A stretch of 51,112 nucleotides of DNA from an uncultured Prevotella sp. (GTDB lineage Bacteria > Bacteroidota > Bacteroidia > Bacteroidales > Bacteroidaceae): contig CAKPWR010000011.1 of NCBI GenBank assembly GCA_934196725.1, positions 1 to 51,112 of the forward strand, written 5' to 3'. Made by a program: the position numbers and the translations under genes. Below the pieces are notes generated by a model. It saw only the letters and a list, made by a program, of their open reading frames with translations, searched no databases and was not told where the DNA came from. Each line of letters begins with the position of its first letter. Position 1 is the stretch's first letter. Positions 1 through 8,612 of the stretch are shown here, piece after piece.

Positions 1-455
1 GTATCATTCTCCACCATCTCCTTATACTGCTCAGGAGTAATCTGCATCTTCAAGCCGTTGTAGAGCTTGGCATCCGGCTCACTTGGCAGCGCATACCACA
101 TCTCGGTCTTGCCGCGCTCCTTACCCTGCTTCTTGGCAATCTCGTCATTAGGATGTACCTGGATAGAAAGGTCGGTATTGGCATCGATAAACTTGATGAG
201 CAGTGGGAACTCGTTGCCAAAACGCTTATAGTTATCTGCACCGAGGAAATTCTCCTTCAATTCAGCAACAACCTCATTGAGCTTCTTGCCCTTCATCTCG
301 CCGTCGGCTACGATGCTCTCGTTGCCAGGAACACCTGAGATTTCCCAACTCTCGCCAACTTTCTCCTGCTTGATGTCAAGATGCTTGAAGGCGATGATCT
401 TGTTTCCACCCCAGATGGTGGACTTCAACAGTGGTTCAAATTTTAATGGTTTCAT
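1..455 (-). CDS. manA: Mannose-6-phosphate isomerase, class I (partial, N-terminal 151 aa)
   Basis: Interconverts mannose-6-phosphate and fructose-6-phosphate in the cytoplasm, feeding GDP-mannose synthesis or mannose use. The visible N-terminus starts MKPLKFEPLL with an early WGG motif, followed by the hallmark IKFIDAN and SIQVHPND segments (Gln99 and His101 are the expected zinc ligands) and GKTEMWY near residue 116, where the glutamate is another metal ligand. The gene runs off the left edge, so the C-terminal half of the roughly 320-aa family length is missing. The ATG at 455-453 is the only good start in frame. It lies 68 bp downstream of trkH on the same strand and may be read through from it. 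The family is clear from these motifs. Confidence 0.9.
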   Translation of the reverse strand, partial: MKPLKFEPLLKSTIWGGNKIIAFKHLDIKQEKVGESWEISGVPGNESIVADGEMKGKKLNEVVAELKENFLGADNYKRFGNEFPLLIKFIDANTDLSIQVHPNDEIAKKQGKERGKTEMWYALPSEPDAKLYNGLKMQITPEQYKEMVEND

Positions 456-523
456 AACTTTATTGAATTAGTTGATAAAATTTTTTATTGTCTAGGATTT
501 CCTGTACCCGCCTCCTGCGGAAA

Positions 524-1981
524 CTAGTTCTCTCTCCAGAAGGCAGGTGTAAAGATCACCAGTACGCTGAATATCTCCAGACGACCGATGAGCATCATCA
601 GCGAGCAGAACCATTTTGCCACATCCGGCAGTTCGCTCCATGACATCGTCGGTCCGATTTCCATACCCAAGGTAGGTCCCACATTGCCCACACAGCTCAG
701 GGTGATGGTGATGGCATTGGTGTTGTCAATGCCCATGGCTATCATCGTGAAGGAAATGACCAGACAGATGATGAGATATGTGGTGAGGAAAGCGAGCAGC
801 GTAACCCGCTTCTGCATCGGCACGTTCACGCCGTCAATCTTCAGCGGCAATACGGCGTTAGGATGCAGAATCTGGCGGAATTCATTCTTCACCATTCTTA
901 CCAACATCACGCCGCGGATACATTTCAAACCTCCACTCGTACTGCCCGAGCAGGCTCCGAAGAACATGCAGGCTGCCAATACCACCCAGGTAACATGAGG
1001 CCACGCAGCGGCATCGTCGTTAAACAATCCCGTGGTGGTGATGAATGAAACCACCTGGAAGACGGCGCTGCGGAAGGCATGCTCCACATCGTAGTTGCGC
1101 ATCGCCATCAGCTCTACCATGATGAAAGCTGTGAAGGCTGTGACGAGGAACATATAGAACTTGAACTCCGAGTTCTTGAACAGATCCTTGATCTTGAACT
1201 TGATGACTGCTGCATAGAGCAGGGTGAAGTTCACTCCCGAGAGGAAGCAGAAGAACGTACAGATGTATTCCAGCGCCGGCGAATGGAAGAACGAGGTACT
1301 GCTGTTGTGGGTGGAGAAACCACCCGTAGCCGTCGTGGTCATCGCATAGTTGAAACTGTCGAAGAGATTCATTCCTGCCACGTAGTAGGATACGATGCAG
1401 GCGATGGTGAGCACCAGATAGATACTCCAGATCCATTTTGCCGAAGTGGAGAGTCGGGGATGAAGCTTGGTCTTGATAGGTCCCGTAGCCTCGGCGGCAA
1501 ACACCTTGGTCTGTCCTCCTACGAGTGATGGCAGCAGGGCGATGGTGAAGAACACGATTCCCAGACCGCCTATCCACTGGGTGAGCGATCGCCAGAAAAG
1601 CAGACCGTGCGGGAAGCATTCCACATCATCCAGAATGGTGGCTCCCGTGGTGGTGAATCCCGACATCGTCTCGAAGTAGGCATCCGTAAAGTTATTGATG
1701 TAACCGCTGACCATGAAAGGCAGGGTGCCGAAGAGACTGAAGATAATCCATGAGAGCGAAACCACGAGGTAAGCATCACGGCGCGACATCGAGTTATCGG
1801 CTCCATGACCCTTCCATTTCAGGATGAGTCCACCGCCGATGGTGATGAGTGTCGCCACAATGAAGGCGAAGATATCATCCTGCTGATAGTAATAGGCTAC
1901 CAGCAGACTGATGAAGAGCAGGAATGCCTCGATGAAAAGCAGTTGCCCCAAGACCTTGTATATCAGTTTACTGTTTATCAT
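524..1981 (-). CDS. trkH: Trk potassium uptake system membrane subunit TrkH
   Basis: Forms the K+-translocating pore in the inner membrane and is gated by the cytoplasmic TrkA ring. The 485-aa protein is almost wholly hydrophobic and shows the four pore-loop glycine motifs expected of the family: GFTTTGATI (near residue 110), TATGGFSTH (near 220), FITTTGLFN (near 315) and CVGNVGPTLG (near 430). The stretch after pore 1 (WIGGLGIVFF, then LPSLVGGQTK) is also typical. Length is normal. It lies 42 bp downstream of trkA on the same strand, so the two subunits are probably cotranscribed with dxs. Confidence 0.95.
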   Translation of the reverse strand: MINSKLIYKVLGQLLFIEAFLLFISLLVAYYYQQDDIFAFIVATLITIGGGLILKWKGHGADNSMSRRDAYLVVSLSWIIFSLFGTLPFMVSGYINNFTDAYFETMSGFTTTGATILDDVECFPHGLLFWRSLTQWIGGLGIVFFTIALLPSLVGGQTKVFAAEATGPIKTKLHPRLSTSAKWIWSIYLVLTIACIVSYYVAGMNLFDSFNYAMTTTATGGFSTHNSSTSFFHSPALEYICTFFCFLSGVNFTLLYAAVIKFKIKDLFKNSEFKFYMFLVTAFTAFIMVELMAMRNYDVEHAFRSAVFQVVSFITTTGLFNDDAAAWPHVTWVVLAACMFFGACSGSTSGGLKCIRGVMLVRMVKNEFRQILHPNAVLPLKIDGVNVPMQKRVTLLAFLTTYLIICLVISFTMIAMGIDNTNAITITLSCVGNVGPTLGMEIGPTMSWSELPDVAKWFCSLMMLIGRLEIFSVLVIFTPAFWREN

Positions 1982-2023
1982 TTTATCTGATTTTCCTTTG
2001 TATCATCGTTCTTTGTGTGCTGA

Positions 2024-3367
2024 TTACACAAAGTACTTCTCTATTTTCTTCATATTGATGTTATGGCAGAATACCATCACCGAGTCGTCTGGTTCTATCT
2101 GGGTATTACCCGAAACGAGCATACCTTCGCCCTTGCGTACCAGTCCACCAATGGTTACACCGATAGGCATACCGAGGTCTTTCACCGCTTTCTTGGTAAC
2201 CTTGGAACCTTCTTTGGCGATGAACTCAGCCACATCGGCATTGGCATTCATCAGGAAGCGCACGTTCATCACGTCGGCATCCAGCATCATCTGATAGATA
2301 TAGCTGGCAGCAATCATCTTCTTGTTGATGATGGTGCCGATATCCAGACTTTCTGCCATGCTTACATAGTCTACGTTCTCTACGGCAGCAACCGTCTTGC
2401 GCACACCCATTCTCTTGGCAGTAAGACAAGCCAGGATATTGGTTTCTGCATTGCCGGTCAGGGCAACGAATGCCTGGGTGCTTCTGATTCCTTCTTCGGT
2501 GAGCAATGGAATGTCTCGTCCATCACCATGAATAATCAGGGTCTTGTTCTCGTCCAGAATGTCGTTGAGATATTCGCAGCGGTTCTCATCCTTCTCGATG
2601 ATTTTGCACTCCATGTATTCCGGCATCTTCTTGACGGCTCTTACGGCAGTTCTACCGCCACCCATGATCATCACGTTCTTCACGTCTACATAATGTTCCT
2701 TGCCCACAATCTTGCGGATATAGGGAATATAGTTGCGGGTTGTCATGAAGTAGGCGAGGTCGTAGAGCTTCAGTTCATCGTTACCACCAGGGATGATGGT
2801 GTCGCTGCCTCGCTTGATGGCTACCACGTGGTATGGGTCGTTAGGACCACTGATGTTCTTGAGCGGTTCGTTGAGGATTTCACATCCTTCACGCAACTTG
2901 ATGCCGAGCATGACGAGCGCTCCGTCGTGCACATCCCAACGCTGGCGAACCCAACTCATTTTCAGACCGTTATTGATATCTACAGCAGCCAGCATCTCAG
3001 GATAGATGAGCTTGCTGATGCCCAGATTCTTGAAGAATTCCTGTGCTTGTGGCTCCATGTATTCCGGATTGTCAACACGGGCTACCGTACGCTTGGCACC
3101 CAGGTTCTTGGCAAGGATGCTAGCTGTGATATTGGTACTCTCTATTGGGGTTACAGCAATGAAAAGGTCTGCACTGTCAGCTCCTGCATCACGCAGGATC
3201 TTCAGACTGGTAGGCTTTCCTACCATCGTGAGCAGGTCACAGTCTGAGCCGATGCTGGCAAGTCGCTCTTCGCTTTCGTCGATGAGCGTAATCTCTTCAT
3301 TGCTGCGAGACAGTAGTCTCGCCAAGTGTGTACCTATGGCGTATGCGCCAGCTATGATAATCTTCAT
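2024..3367 (-). CDS. trkA: Trk system potassium transporter peripheral subunit TrkA
   Basis: Cytoplasmic NAD(H)-binding regulatory subunit that assembles under TrkH and controls K+ uptake. The 447 aa contain two tandem RCK modules, each a Rossmann fold plus a TrkA-C lobe. The first begins [16 protein letters not shown] with the acidic strand end LIDESEER. The second begins near residue 230 ([14 protein letters not shown]) with IIEKDENR as its strand-2 acid. The glycine motif in the first half is GAYAIG rather than the common GAGEVG, which I recall as usual in Bacteroidetes. The start codon overlaps the dxs stop in an ATGA tetranucleotide, indicating translational coupling with dxs; trkH follows. 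Confidence 0.95.
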   Translation of the reverse strand: MKIIIAGAYAIGTHLARLLSRSNEEITLIDESEERLASIGSDCDLLTMVGKPTSLKILRDAGADSADLFIAVTPIESTNITASILAKNLGAKRTVARVDNPEYMEPQAQEFFKNLGISKLIYPEMLAAVDINNGLKMSWVRQRWDVHDGALVMLGIKLREGCEILNEPLKNISGPNDPYHVVAIKRGSDTIIPGGNDELKLYDLAYFMTTRNYIPYIRKIVGKEHYVDVKNVMIMGGGRTAVRAVKKMPEYMECKIIEKDENRCEYLNDILDENKTLIIHGDGRDIPLLTEEGIRSTQAFVALTGNAETNILACLTAKRMGVRKTVAAVENVDYVSMAESLDIGTIINKKMIAASYIYQMMLDADVMNVRFLMNANADVAEFIAKEGSKVTKKAVKDLGMPIGVTIGGLVRKGEGMLVSGNTQIEPDDSVMVFCHNINMKKIEKYFV

Positions 3368-5256
3368 TTCTTTATTGCTTCTTTGATTGAATCTTTATCC
3401 AGATGCACGATTTCTCTCAGTTCTGCCACAGTACCATGTTCCACGAAGGTATCTGGTATTCCCATTCGGGTGATGTGAGGCTGATAGTCGTGATCGTTCA
3501 TCCATTCGAGTACGGCTGAGCCCATTCCGCCCATCCTTACTCCATCTTCGATGGTAACGATGCGTCTGAACTTTTCTCCCACCTCTTTTAATATGTCTTC
3601 ATCGAGAGGTTTCAGGAAGCGCATATCGTAGTGGGCAACGCTCATGCCAGTTTCTGTTTCTACTTCGGCGATGGCCTTGGCAGCATCATTTCCGATAGGA
3701 CCGATGGTGAGCACAGCCACGTCCTTTCCGTCCTTCAGTTTTCTGCCGGTACCGGTCTTGATTTCTTCCATCGGGTTGCGCCAGTCTACCAGCACACCGT
3801 TTCCTCTTGGATAGCGGATTACGTAGCTGCCCTGGTTTGGCAACTGTGCTGAATACATCAGGTTGCGCAACTCATGTTCGTTCATAGGAGAAGCGATGGT
3901 AAGATGCGGTATTGGACGGAGGGCTGCCATATCGAAGACTCCGTGATGGGTAGGACCGTCTTCGCCTACCAGTCCGGCACGGTCGAGGCAGAGCACTACC
4001 GGCAGATTGAGCAAAGCCATATCATGGATGATATTGTCGTAGGCACGTTGTGCAAACGAACTGTAGATGTTGCAGAAAGGAATCAGTCCATCTTTCGCCA
4101 TACCTCCAGAGAAGGTGACGGCATGTCCCTCTGCAATACCCACATCGAAAGTACGGTTAGGCATCGCCTTCATCATGATGTTCATGGAGCATCCTGTAGG
4201 CATGGCTGGAGTCACACCTACTATCTTTTGGTTCTTTTGAGCCAGTTCCAGCAAGGTTTCGCCAAAGACATCCTGGAATTTTGGCGGCTGGTTGCTGGTA
4301 TCCTTAATCAGTCGCTCACCTGTCTCTGGGTCGAACTTACCCGGTGCGTGCCAGATGGTGGCACTCTTCTCTGCCGGTTCATAGCCCTTGCCCTTGGTAG
4401 TATGCAGGTGAAGCAGCTTAGGACCCTTCATCTGCTTGAGTTGTTTCAGGACTCTCGCCACCTCCTTGACATCGTGACCGTCGAACGGACCGAAATATCG
4501 GATGTTCATTCCTTCGAAGATGTTCTGCTGATGGCTCAATGCAGACTTCAGTGCATTGTTAAGACGTAGGATTCCCTTTTTACGGTCTTCGTTCAGATAA
4601 CCTTTGGAGTGTAACCACTGTGAAGCCTTGAAACGGAGCTTGTTGTAAGTTTCATTGGTATCCAGATTGAGAAGGTATTTCTCCATACCACCTACGGCTC
4701 TGTCGATGCTCATATCGTTGTCGTTGAGGATGATGAGCATATCGTTCGGGGTGCTCGAAACATTGTTCAAGCCCTCGAAGGCCAGTCCGCCACTCATCGC
4801 ACCGTCGCCGATGACAGCAACGATGTGACGGTTGGTTTCTCCAGTTTCTCTTGCAGCAACAGCCATACCGAGTGCAGCGGAAATGGAATTGCTCGCATGT
4901 CCGCAGGCGAAGGTATCGTATTCGCTTTCTAAAGGAGTAGGGAATGGACGGATGCCGTGCAACTTGCGGTTGGTACAGAAGTTGTCGCGGCGACCTGTCA
5001 GGATCTTATGTCCGTAAGCCTGATGTCCAACATCCCATACGATACGGTCGTAAGGGGTGTTGAAGATATAATGAAGGGCTACGGTTATTTCAACCACGCC
5101 AAGAGAGGAGGCAAAATGACCGGGGTTGACGGCAACCTCGTCGATAATGTCTTCTCTTAACTCTTTACAAACTTGCGGCAGCTGGTCAATACTCAACTTG
5201 CGCAAATCTTCTGGGTATTTTATTTTACTTAATAGACTAAACTTGTTCTTGTCCAT
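3364..5256 (-). CDS. dxs: 1-deoxy-D-xylulose-5-phosphate synthase
   Basis: Condenses pyruvate and glyceraldehyde-3-phosphate into DXP, the first committed step of the non-mevalonate isoprenoid pathway and a precursor for thiamine and pyridoxal. The 630-aa protein has the full ThDP enzyme layout: the [13 protein letters not shown] segment near residue 77, the ThDP motif GDGAMSGG...NDNDMS (about residues 150-180), the transketolase pyrimidine domain with [11 protein letters not shown], and the DXS signature [17 protein letters not shown] near residue 425. The C-terminal transketolase domain is complete. First gene of a dxs-trkA-trkH run; its stop overlaps the trkA start. A TATCTTTG box lies 24 bp upstream of the start codon. 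Confidence 0.97.
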   Translation of the reverse strand: MDKNKFSLLSKIKYPEDLRKLSIDQLPQVCKELREDIIDEVAVNPGHFASSLGVVEITVALHYIFNTPYDRIVWDVGHQAYGHKILTGRRDNFCTNRKLHGIRPFPTPLESEYDTFACGHASNSISAALGMAVAARETGETNRHIVAVIGDGAMSGGLAFEGLNNVSSTPNDMLIILNDNDMSIDRAVGGMEKYLLNLDTNETYNKLRFKASQWLHSKGYLNEDRKKGILRLNNALKSALSHQQNIFEGMNIRYFGPFDGHDVKEVARVLKQLKQMKGPKLLHLHTTKGKGYEPAEKSATIWHAPGKFDPETGERLIKDTSNQPPKFQDVFGETLLELAQKNQKIVGVTPAMPTGCSMNIMMKAMPNRTFDVGIAEGHAVTFSGGMAKDGLIPFCNIYSSFAQRAYDNIIHDMALLNLPVVLCLDRAGLVGEDGPTHHGVFDMAALRPIPHLTIASPMNEHELRNLMYSAQLPNQGSYVIRYPRGNGVLVDWRNPMEEIKTGTGRKLKDGKDVAVLTIGPIGNDAAKAIAEVETETGMSVAHYDMRFLKPLDEDILKEVGEKFRRIVTIEDGVRMGGMGSAVLEWMNDHDYQPHITRMGIPDTFVEHGTVAELREIVHLDKDSIKEAIKK

Positions 5257-5279
5257 GTTTTCTTTGTGAAAATCTTCTG

Positions 5280-5287
5280 CAAAGATA
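5280..5287 (-). promoter_or_regulatory. Bacteroidetes-type -7 box (TATCTTTG) upstream of dxs
   Basis: On the minus strand the sequence reads TATCTTTG, an exact match to the Bacteroidetes -7 consensus TAnnTTTG. It lies 24 bp before the dxs ATG, which would give a very short 5' leader. No clear TTTG -33 element was found at the usual 19-21 bp spacing, so the call rests on the -7 box and position. Confidence 0.6.
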
Positions 5288-5371
5288 ATGCTTTTTTCCT
5301 ATATAAAGCACTTTTGGGTCAATATTTTCGGTTTTTCCGATAATTCTTTGTATTTTTCTACTCATAGTTGA

Positions 5372-6104
5372 TTACTTGTAGATGAACTTTTCTGAGAATT
5401 GCTGTCCGTTAACGGAAATGTAGAGTATGTAGATGCCATGTGAATGAGACGATAAAGGCAGACAGATTTTGTATGATGCTATCATGTGTGTAGATGTTAA
5501 CACTGTCAACCAGCAAGCGTAAGGCCTTTGCATGCTCAATGTTTTTGAGATATTGTTGTCCTGTGTGTTTCTGGATATGTACCCTTGTCACACCAGTATT
5601 CGTATCACCTGATGGAAGTAACATTGTACCGAGCCCATCAACTTGGCATTCATATGTTCCATAAATACGAGAATATACTGACTCTGAATATATGGCATAT
5701 CCATTGAAATACCCCGTTGTCATGCTGTTCTGTACAAAATTAGGCGGAGCAATCAAGTCTGTTAGTTTATAGCTAATTTTCGATTGGTTGTTCTCATAGC
5801 CATCCAAATATGTGCCAGTTTCGTTTTGATGACAAAAATAACGAGTATTGAGTCCATTAATTATAAATCCATTTTCATCTTGAGGATTGGATGTGATTGT
5901 CAACCACGAGGCATTGTCAGATAAATTGATGTCTGTCAAGTCCCAAATAGCACCTTTTTCTTTTTGGTCAAAATGTTTGAAGGTGGCTTGCTGACGCTCA
6001 ATCTTGTCTCCTATATGATATGTATGATTACAGATGTTCTGTTGTGCATTTATTCCTAGATAAATGCACAACAAGAATAATGTATGTATTGATCTTAACT
6101 TCAT
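5372..6104 (-). pseudogene. Secreted protein with T9SS C-terminal sorting domain, frameshifted (RHS-island partner protein)
   Basis: The uninterrupted frame (6104-5409) encodes 231 aa starting with a signal peptide (MKLRSIHTLFLLCIYLGINA, cut before QQN) and a WDLTDINLSDN segment; near residue 160 it has GTMLLPSGDTNTGVTRVH. The last ~17 residues (SFTWHLHTLHFR) look wrong. In an adjacent frame, starting about 5465, the sequence reads LPLSSHSHGIYILYISVNGQ and then QFSEKFIYK before a TAA at 5374-5372, which is a textbook type IX secretion type-A sorting domain end. The upstream part VDSVNIYTHD fits the start of the same domain. A small indel near 5460-5470 therefore separates the body from its sorting signal. 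From memory, similar GTMLLP proteins accompany RHS genes in Bacteroidales. Probably inactive for T9SS export unless the frameshift is bypassed. Confidence 0.7.
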
Positions 6105-6256
6105 AAGTTCTATTTCTTGAATTCAATAGCTAAAGTTGTAAAAAATCATTGTAGTTGTTATTTGTTCTACTATAATTTAGACATTTTGAACAATATGCCT
6201 TTCTTATACGTAAACAGTCTAATTCTTTAGGGCTTTACTACAATTGTTTAAGCGGA

Positions 6257-6760
6257 TTACATAAAAACAGCGATACTTTCTGAATAAGAATCCAATTGTT
6301 CCATAACTACCCATTCCGTTTCTTCATTATGAAGTGAATGAAAAGTAATGTGACAACAATTTTGGTTGTTGACAGAAAGTATTATTTTGAATTTACATTT
6401 ACCTTGTAATATTCTAGCCAATTTATTCGTGAAACTAAAAGCATATTGTATTGTATTACCAACGCAATAATCCTCAACATGAAAACCATTCATGAAGCAT
6501 TCGTATGCAGTATAATCTTCAAAGTTTTCTAAAGAATAGTGCTGATTCACTTTATAGAAATATTGCAGAATATAGCAATTGTTAACCCATATTACTCCTT
6601 CATCCAAGATTTTTGAAAGTTTTTTATTTAATCTTGGATAATTAATAGTTTGCTTATTAAGCTTAACTAGCATTTTATTGTTCATCACTATCATATTCCT
6701 AAGTATTTTTCTCTTTTTTTTATATCGTTTTGTATATTTTTGCTTTCTTGTAATTACCAT
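6257..6760 (-). CDS. Orphan protein behind an RHS leader remnant, possible immunity protein
   Basis: About 167 aa if started at the ATG at 6760; the frame is open a few codons further with a TTG, and ATGs at 6694 or 6685 (MIVMNNKML) are also plausible because the first 25 residues are very basic and derive from the recombination junction. The body is soluble-looking, with a C-terminal part (KFKIILSVNNQN, then EWVVMEQLDSYSESI) typical of small immunity-like proteins, but I do not recognise the family. It begins inside the RHS signal-peptide remnant at 6821-6720 in another frame, so it looks like the surviving immunity gene of a deleted toxin. It is not similar to the four array proteins. Confidence 0.5.
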   Translation of the reverse strand: MVITRKQKYTKRYKKKRKILRNMIVMNNKMLVKLNKQTINYPRLNKKLSKILDEGVIWVNNCYILQYFYKVNQHYSLENFEDYTAYECFMNGFHVEDYCVGNTIQYAFSFTNKLARILQGKCKFKIILSVNNQNCCHITFHSLHNEETEWVVMEQLDSYSESIAVFM

Positions 6761-6821
6761 CCGCTCCAAATGTTGGAGCGGAGAGTATGATGCTGAGTGC
6801 TATAAATAATATCTTTTTCAT
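6720..6821 (-). pseudogene. RHS leader remnant 1 (signal peptide only, 33 aa)
   Basis: The frame begins with the same leader as the three other copies (MKKILFIALSIILSAPTFGA, a Sec signal peptide), then DGNYKKAKIYKTI and a stop. The ATG overlaps the stop of the preceding immunity-like gene as ATGA. After DGN the sequence leaves the shared block and continues, out of frame, into the orphan gene ending at 6257. All of the RHS body and toxin are gone. Confidence 0.65.
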
Positions 6822-6912
6822 GACTTCACAATATATACTTTTAAACTGTTGCCAAGTATGGAACATTCGAAGTTCCATACTAAATTGCGAATAACGCAAT
6901 TTACATGGCTTG
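6753..6912 (-). repeat. Array junction repeat copy 1 (immunity 3' end + RHS leader)
   Basis: About 160 bp nearly identical to 7672-7831 and 10723-10882, and to the shorter 8482-8612. It covers the last ~30 codons of an immunity-like gene, the ATGA overlap and the first ~23 codons of an RHS gene. Identity with copy 4 continues to about 6961. Two inverted repeats lie inside: CCGCTCCAA/TTGGAGCGG with a 3-nt loop (6761-6781), and TATGGAAC/GTTCCATA about 6857-6879. Confidence 0.85.
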
Positions 6913-7375
6913 TCGATTTTAGAACCTTTTCAAACTCATTTTTCTCTTTTTGTGAGAATTCTTTCCATGGAATCATGGCTAAAAAATGGTTTAATGCATC
7001 CAGTGGAGAATCTAATATTTTCTCTGCCATAATCCCCCATGCTTTATAAAAGCCTAATATGACATATGAATTAGAAACTTCTATTAATCTTCTAACTTTA
7101 ATGGCATAAACAGCAATGAAAATACCATTTATTAAATAGAGATCTGTATAAAGATTTTGCGTACCATTTACTAGGACAAGACTACTGTTTAATATGTTGC
7201 AGTGAAATAATACTTCTCGTCTAAGTTTTTGTTTGGATTTTATGCCAATACGGGGATAGGAAACTCTTCTTGCCCAGCAAAGCAGCAAGTTATTTTTATT
7301 TTTACATGATATACTCTCTACTGTAATATCTTGCTTTTGTTCTCCATATTCTGTTATAACAATATACTTTTCCAT
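6818..7375 (-). CDS. RHS-array immunity-like protein, copy D (185 aa)
   Basis: Begins MEKYIVITEYGEQKQD, followed by a CKNKNNLLLCWARR segment, SYPRIGIKSKQKL (near residue 40) and SPLDALNHFLAMIPW (near 125). It ends VWNFECSILGNSLKVYIVKS, the same 20 residues as the other three copies. No signal peptide or membrane segment, so it is probably cytoplasmic. Copies A, C and D are paralogues with divergent middles; the 185-aa length is constant. It sits directly after an RHS C-terminal tail and its stop overlaps the next RHS leader (ATGA), the position of an immunity gene in a toxin-immunity pair. The immunity role is inferred from position and family amplification; no domain was recognised. Confidence 0.7.
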   Translation of the reverse strand: MEKYIVITEYGEQKQDITVESISCKNKNNLLLCWARRVSYPRIGIKSKQKLRREVLFHCNILNSSLVLVNGTQNLYTDLYLINGIFIAVYAIKVRRLIEVSNSYVILGFYKAWGIMAEKILDSPLDALNHFLAMIPWKEFSQKEKNEFEKVLKSTSHVNCVIRNLVWNFECSILGNSLKVYIVKS

Positions 7376-7414
7376 TATTAATGTCCTTTAGAGTTTCTAC
7401 TATGGTTTTCACCT

Positions 7415-7740
7415 TTAAAATTCATTCTTTCCTCTGTTGTACCCTTGCGCCTTGTTGCTGTTGGAGTTAGCCATCATGACATAGCCTGCTGTACTTGTAG
7501 CCAAGCCTGCCGTTGTTATAGTCTTTCCTGCAACGGATATTGGTGCAGCAACCGTCGCACTTGTTCCTGCGGTAACCAGAAAGCCAAGCTGCCAGTATAG
7601 TTGCCCACTGGAATGGTGGATATTCTGTCAAAGGCAGCTGCCTCTGGTGACTTTGGGGAATAATCACGATGATTACCATCCGCTCCAAATGTTGGAGCGG
7701 AGAGTATGATGCTGAGTGCTATAAATAATATCTTTTTCAT
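7415..7740 (-). pseudogene. Collapsed RHS gene remnant 2 (N-terminus fused out of frame to C-terminal tail)
   Basis: The first frame (7740-7516, 74 aa) has the shared signal peptide followed by HRDYSPKSPEAAAF and IPVGNYTG, which resembles the start of Bacteroidetes RHS proteins (SP..AA...PV..YTG). Around GSLAF it leaves that reading and runs into an unnatural end (LLHQYPLQERL). In an overlapping frame the same DNA encodes a sensible tail, VTAGTSATVAAPISVAGK then TAGLATSTAGYVMMANS, ending QGYNRGKNEF and a stop at 7417-7415. The gene thus looks like a large internal deletion joining the first ~50 codons to the last ~55 in the wrong frame. It lies between immunity copies C and D. Confidence 0.7.
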
Positions 7741-7831
7741 GACTTCACAATATATACTTTTAAACTGTTGCCAAGTATGGAGCATTCGAAGTTCCATACT
7801 AAATTGCGAATAACGCAATTTACATGGCTTG
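7672..7831 (-). repeat. Array junction repeat copy 2
   Basis: Near-identical to 6753-6912. Contains the 3' end of immunity copy C, the ATGA overlap and the start of RHS remnant 2. The CCGCTCCAA/TTGGAGCGG hairpin is at 7680-7700; the second inverted repeat carries one mismatch (GGAGC against GTTCC). Confidence 0.85.
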
Positions 7832-8297
7832 CAGAACTTACAATTCTTTTGATTTCAGTTTCTTCTTCTTTTGAGAATTCCTGCCAAAGAATTATATTTA
7901 AGCAATCAATAAGAGCATCTAGGGGAGAAGCGTATTCTTTTTCTTCTAGGAAATCGCATCCCCTATAAAAAAACAACATAGCATAAGAACTAGACGATAC
8001 TACAATCTTTCTAACTTTAATAACATATATTGTAATAAATATGCCATTTATCGAATAAAAATCATCATAAAGATTTTGCGTATCATTAATTAGAACTAGT
8101 CCTTCATCGTCTTCATCTACACGATATTTATATTTAATTTCCTTTAAAAGTTTCTCTTTTGATTTTACACCAATTCGAGGATAAGAAATTCTTCTTGCCC
8201 AACAATGCAATAAATTCTCTTCATTTTTACAAGCGATAGTTTCTACTTTAATGTCCTGCTTGTCTCCGAACACTGTTATAACTATATACTTTTCCAT
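7737..8297 (-). CDS. RHS-array immunity-like protein, copy C (186 aa)
   Basis: Begins MEKYIVITVFGDKQD with CKNEENLLHCWARR, SYPRIGVKSKEKL and SPLDALIDCLNIILW in the same order as copy D. It differs mainly in residues 55-85, where an acidic RVDEDDEGLVLIND replaces the copy D sequence. It ends in the invariant KVYIVKS and its stop overlaps the leader of RHS remnant 2. No membrane segment or signal peptide. The leader TAAAGGACATTAACA just before its ATG is shared with copies A and D. The pattern of conserved frame with variable central surface suits proteins that each bind a different toxin variant, but this is inference. Confidence 0.7.
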   Translation of the reverse strand: MEKYIVITVFGDKQDIKVETIACKNEENLLHCWARRISYPRIGVKSKEKLLKEIKYKYRVDEDDEGLVLINDTQNLYDDFYSINGIFITIYVIKVRKIVVSSSSYAMLFFYRGCDFLEEKEYASPLDALIDCLNIILWQEFSKEEETEIKRIVSSASHVNCVIRNLVWNFECSILGNSLKVYIVKS

Positions 8298-8299
8298 TG

Positions 8300-8550
8300 T
8301 TAATGTCCTTTAGCGTTTCTACTATGGTTTTCACCTTTAAAATTCATTCTTTCCTCTGTTGTACCCTTGCGCCTTGTTGCTTTGGAGTTAGCCATCATGA
8401 CATAGCCTGCTGTACTAGTAGCCAAGCCTGCCGTTGTTATGGCCTTTCCTGCAACAGTTATTTTGGGGAGTAATCACGATGATTACCATCCGCTCCGAAT
8501 GTTGGAGCGGAGAGTATGATGCTGAGTGCTATAAACAATATCTTTTTCAT
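8300..8550 (-). pseudogene. Collapsed RHS gene remnant 3 (shortest leader-tail fusion)
   Basis: The first frame (8550-8458) is only 30 aa: the shared signal peptide, then DGNHRDYSPK and a stop. The deletion junction lies right after SPK. The next bases, in a different frame, read TVAGKAITTAGLATSTAGYV and then MMANS, the tail seen in remnant 2. A further one-base deletion relative to remnant 2 (AACTCCAAAGC for AACTCCAACAGC) throws the tail out of frame, so it ends ...GENHSRNAKGH at 8300. This copy therefore carries at least two independent disruptions. It lies between immunity copies B and C. Confidence 0.7.
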
Positions 8551-8612
8551 GACTTCACTATATATACTTTTAAACTATTGCCAAGTATGGAGCATTCGAA
8601 GTTCCAAACTAA
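8482..8612 (-). repeat. Array junction repeat copy 3 (short)
   Basis: Matches the other junction repeats from the RHS leader to the codons for VWNFECSILG of immunity copy B, about 131 bp. It stops there, because copy B is otherwise divergent. The stem CCGCTCC/GGAGCGG is retained with a wider loop. Confidence 0.8.

Noticed and set aside
2226..2429. Overlapping same-strand frame inside trkA
   Set aside because: Shifted reading of trkA codons with a Cys/Arg-rich composition; no independent evidence.
2063..3247. Long plus-strand open frame (394 aa) opposite trkA
   Set aside because: It is antisense to a clear TrkA, is rich in His/Val/Leu from reverse-complement codon bias and has no recognisable domain.
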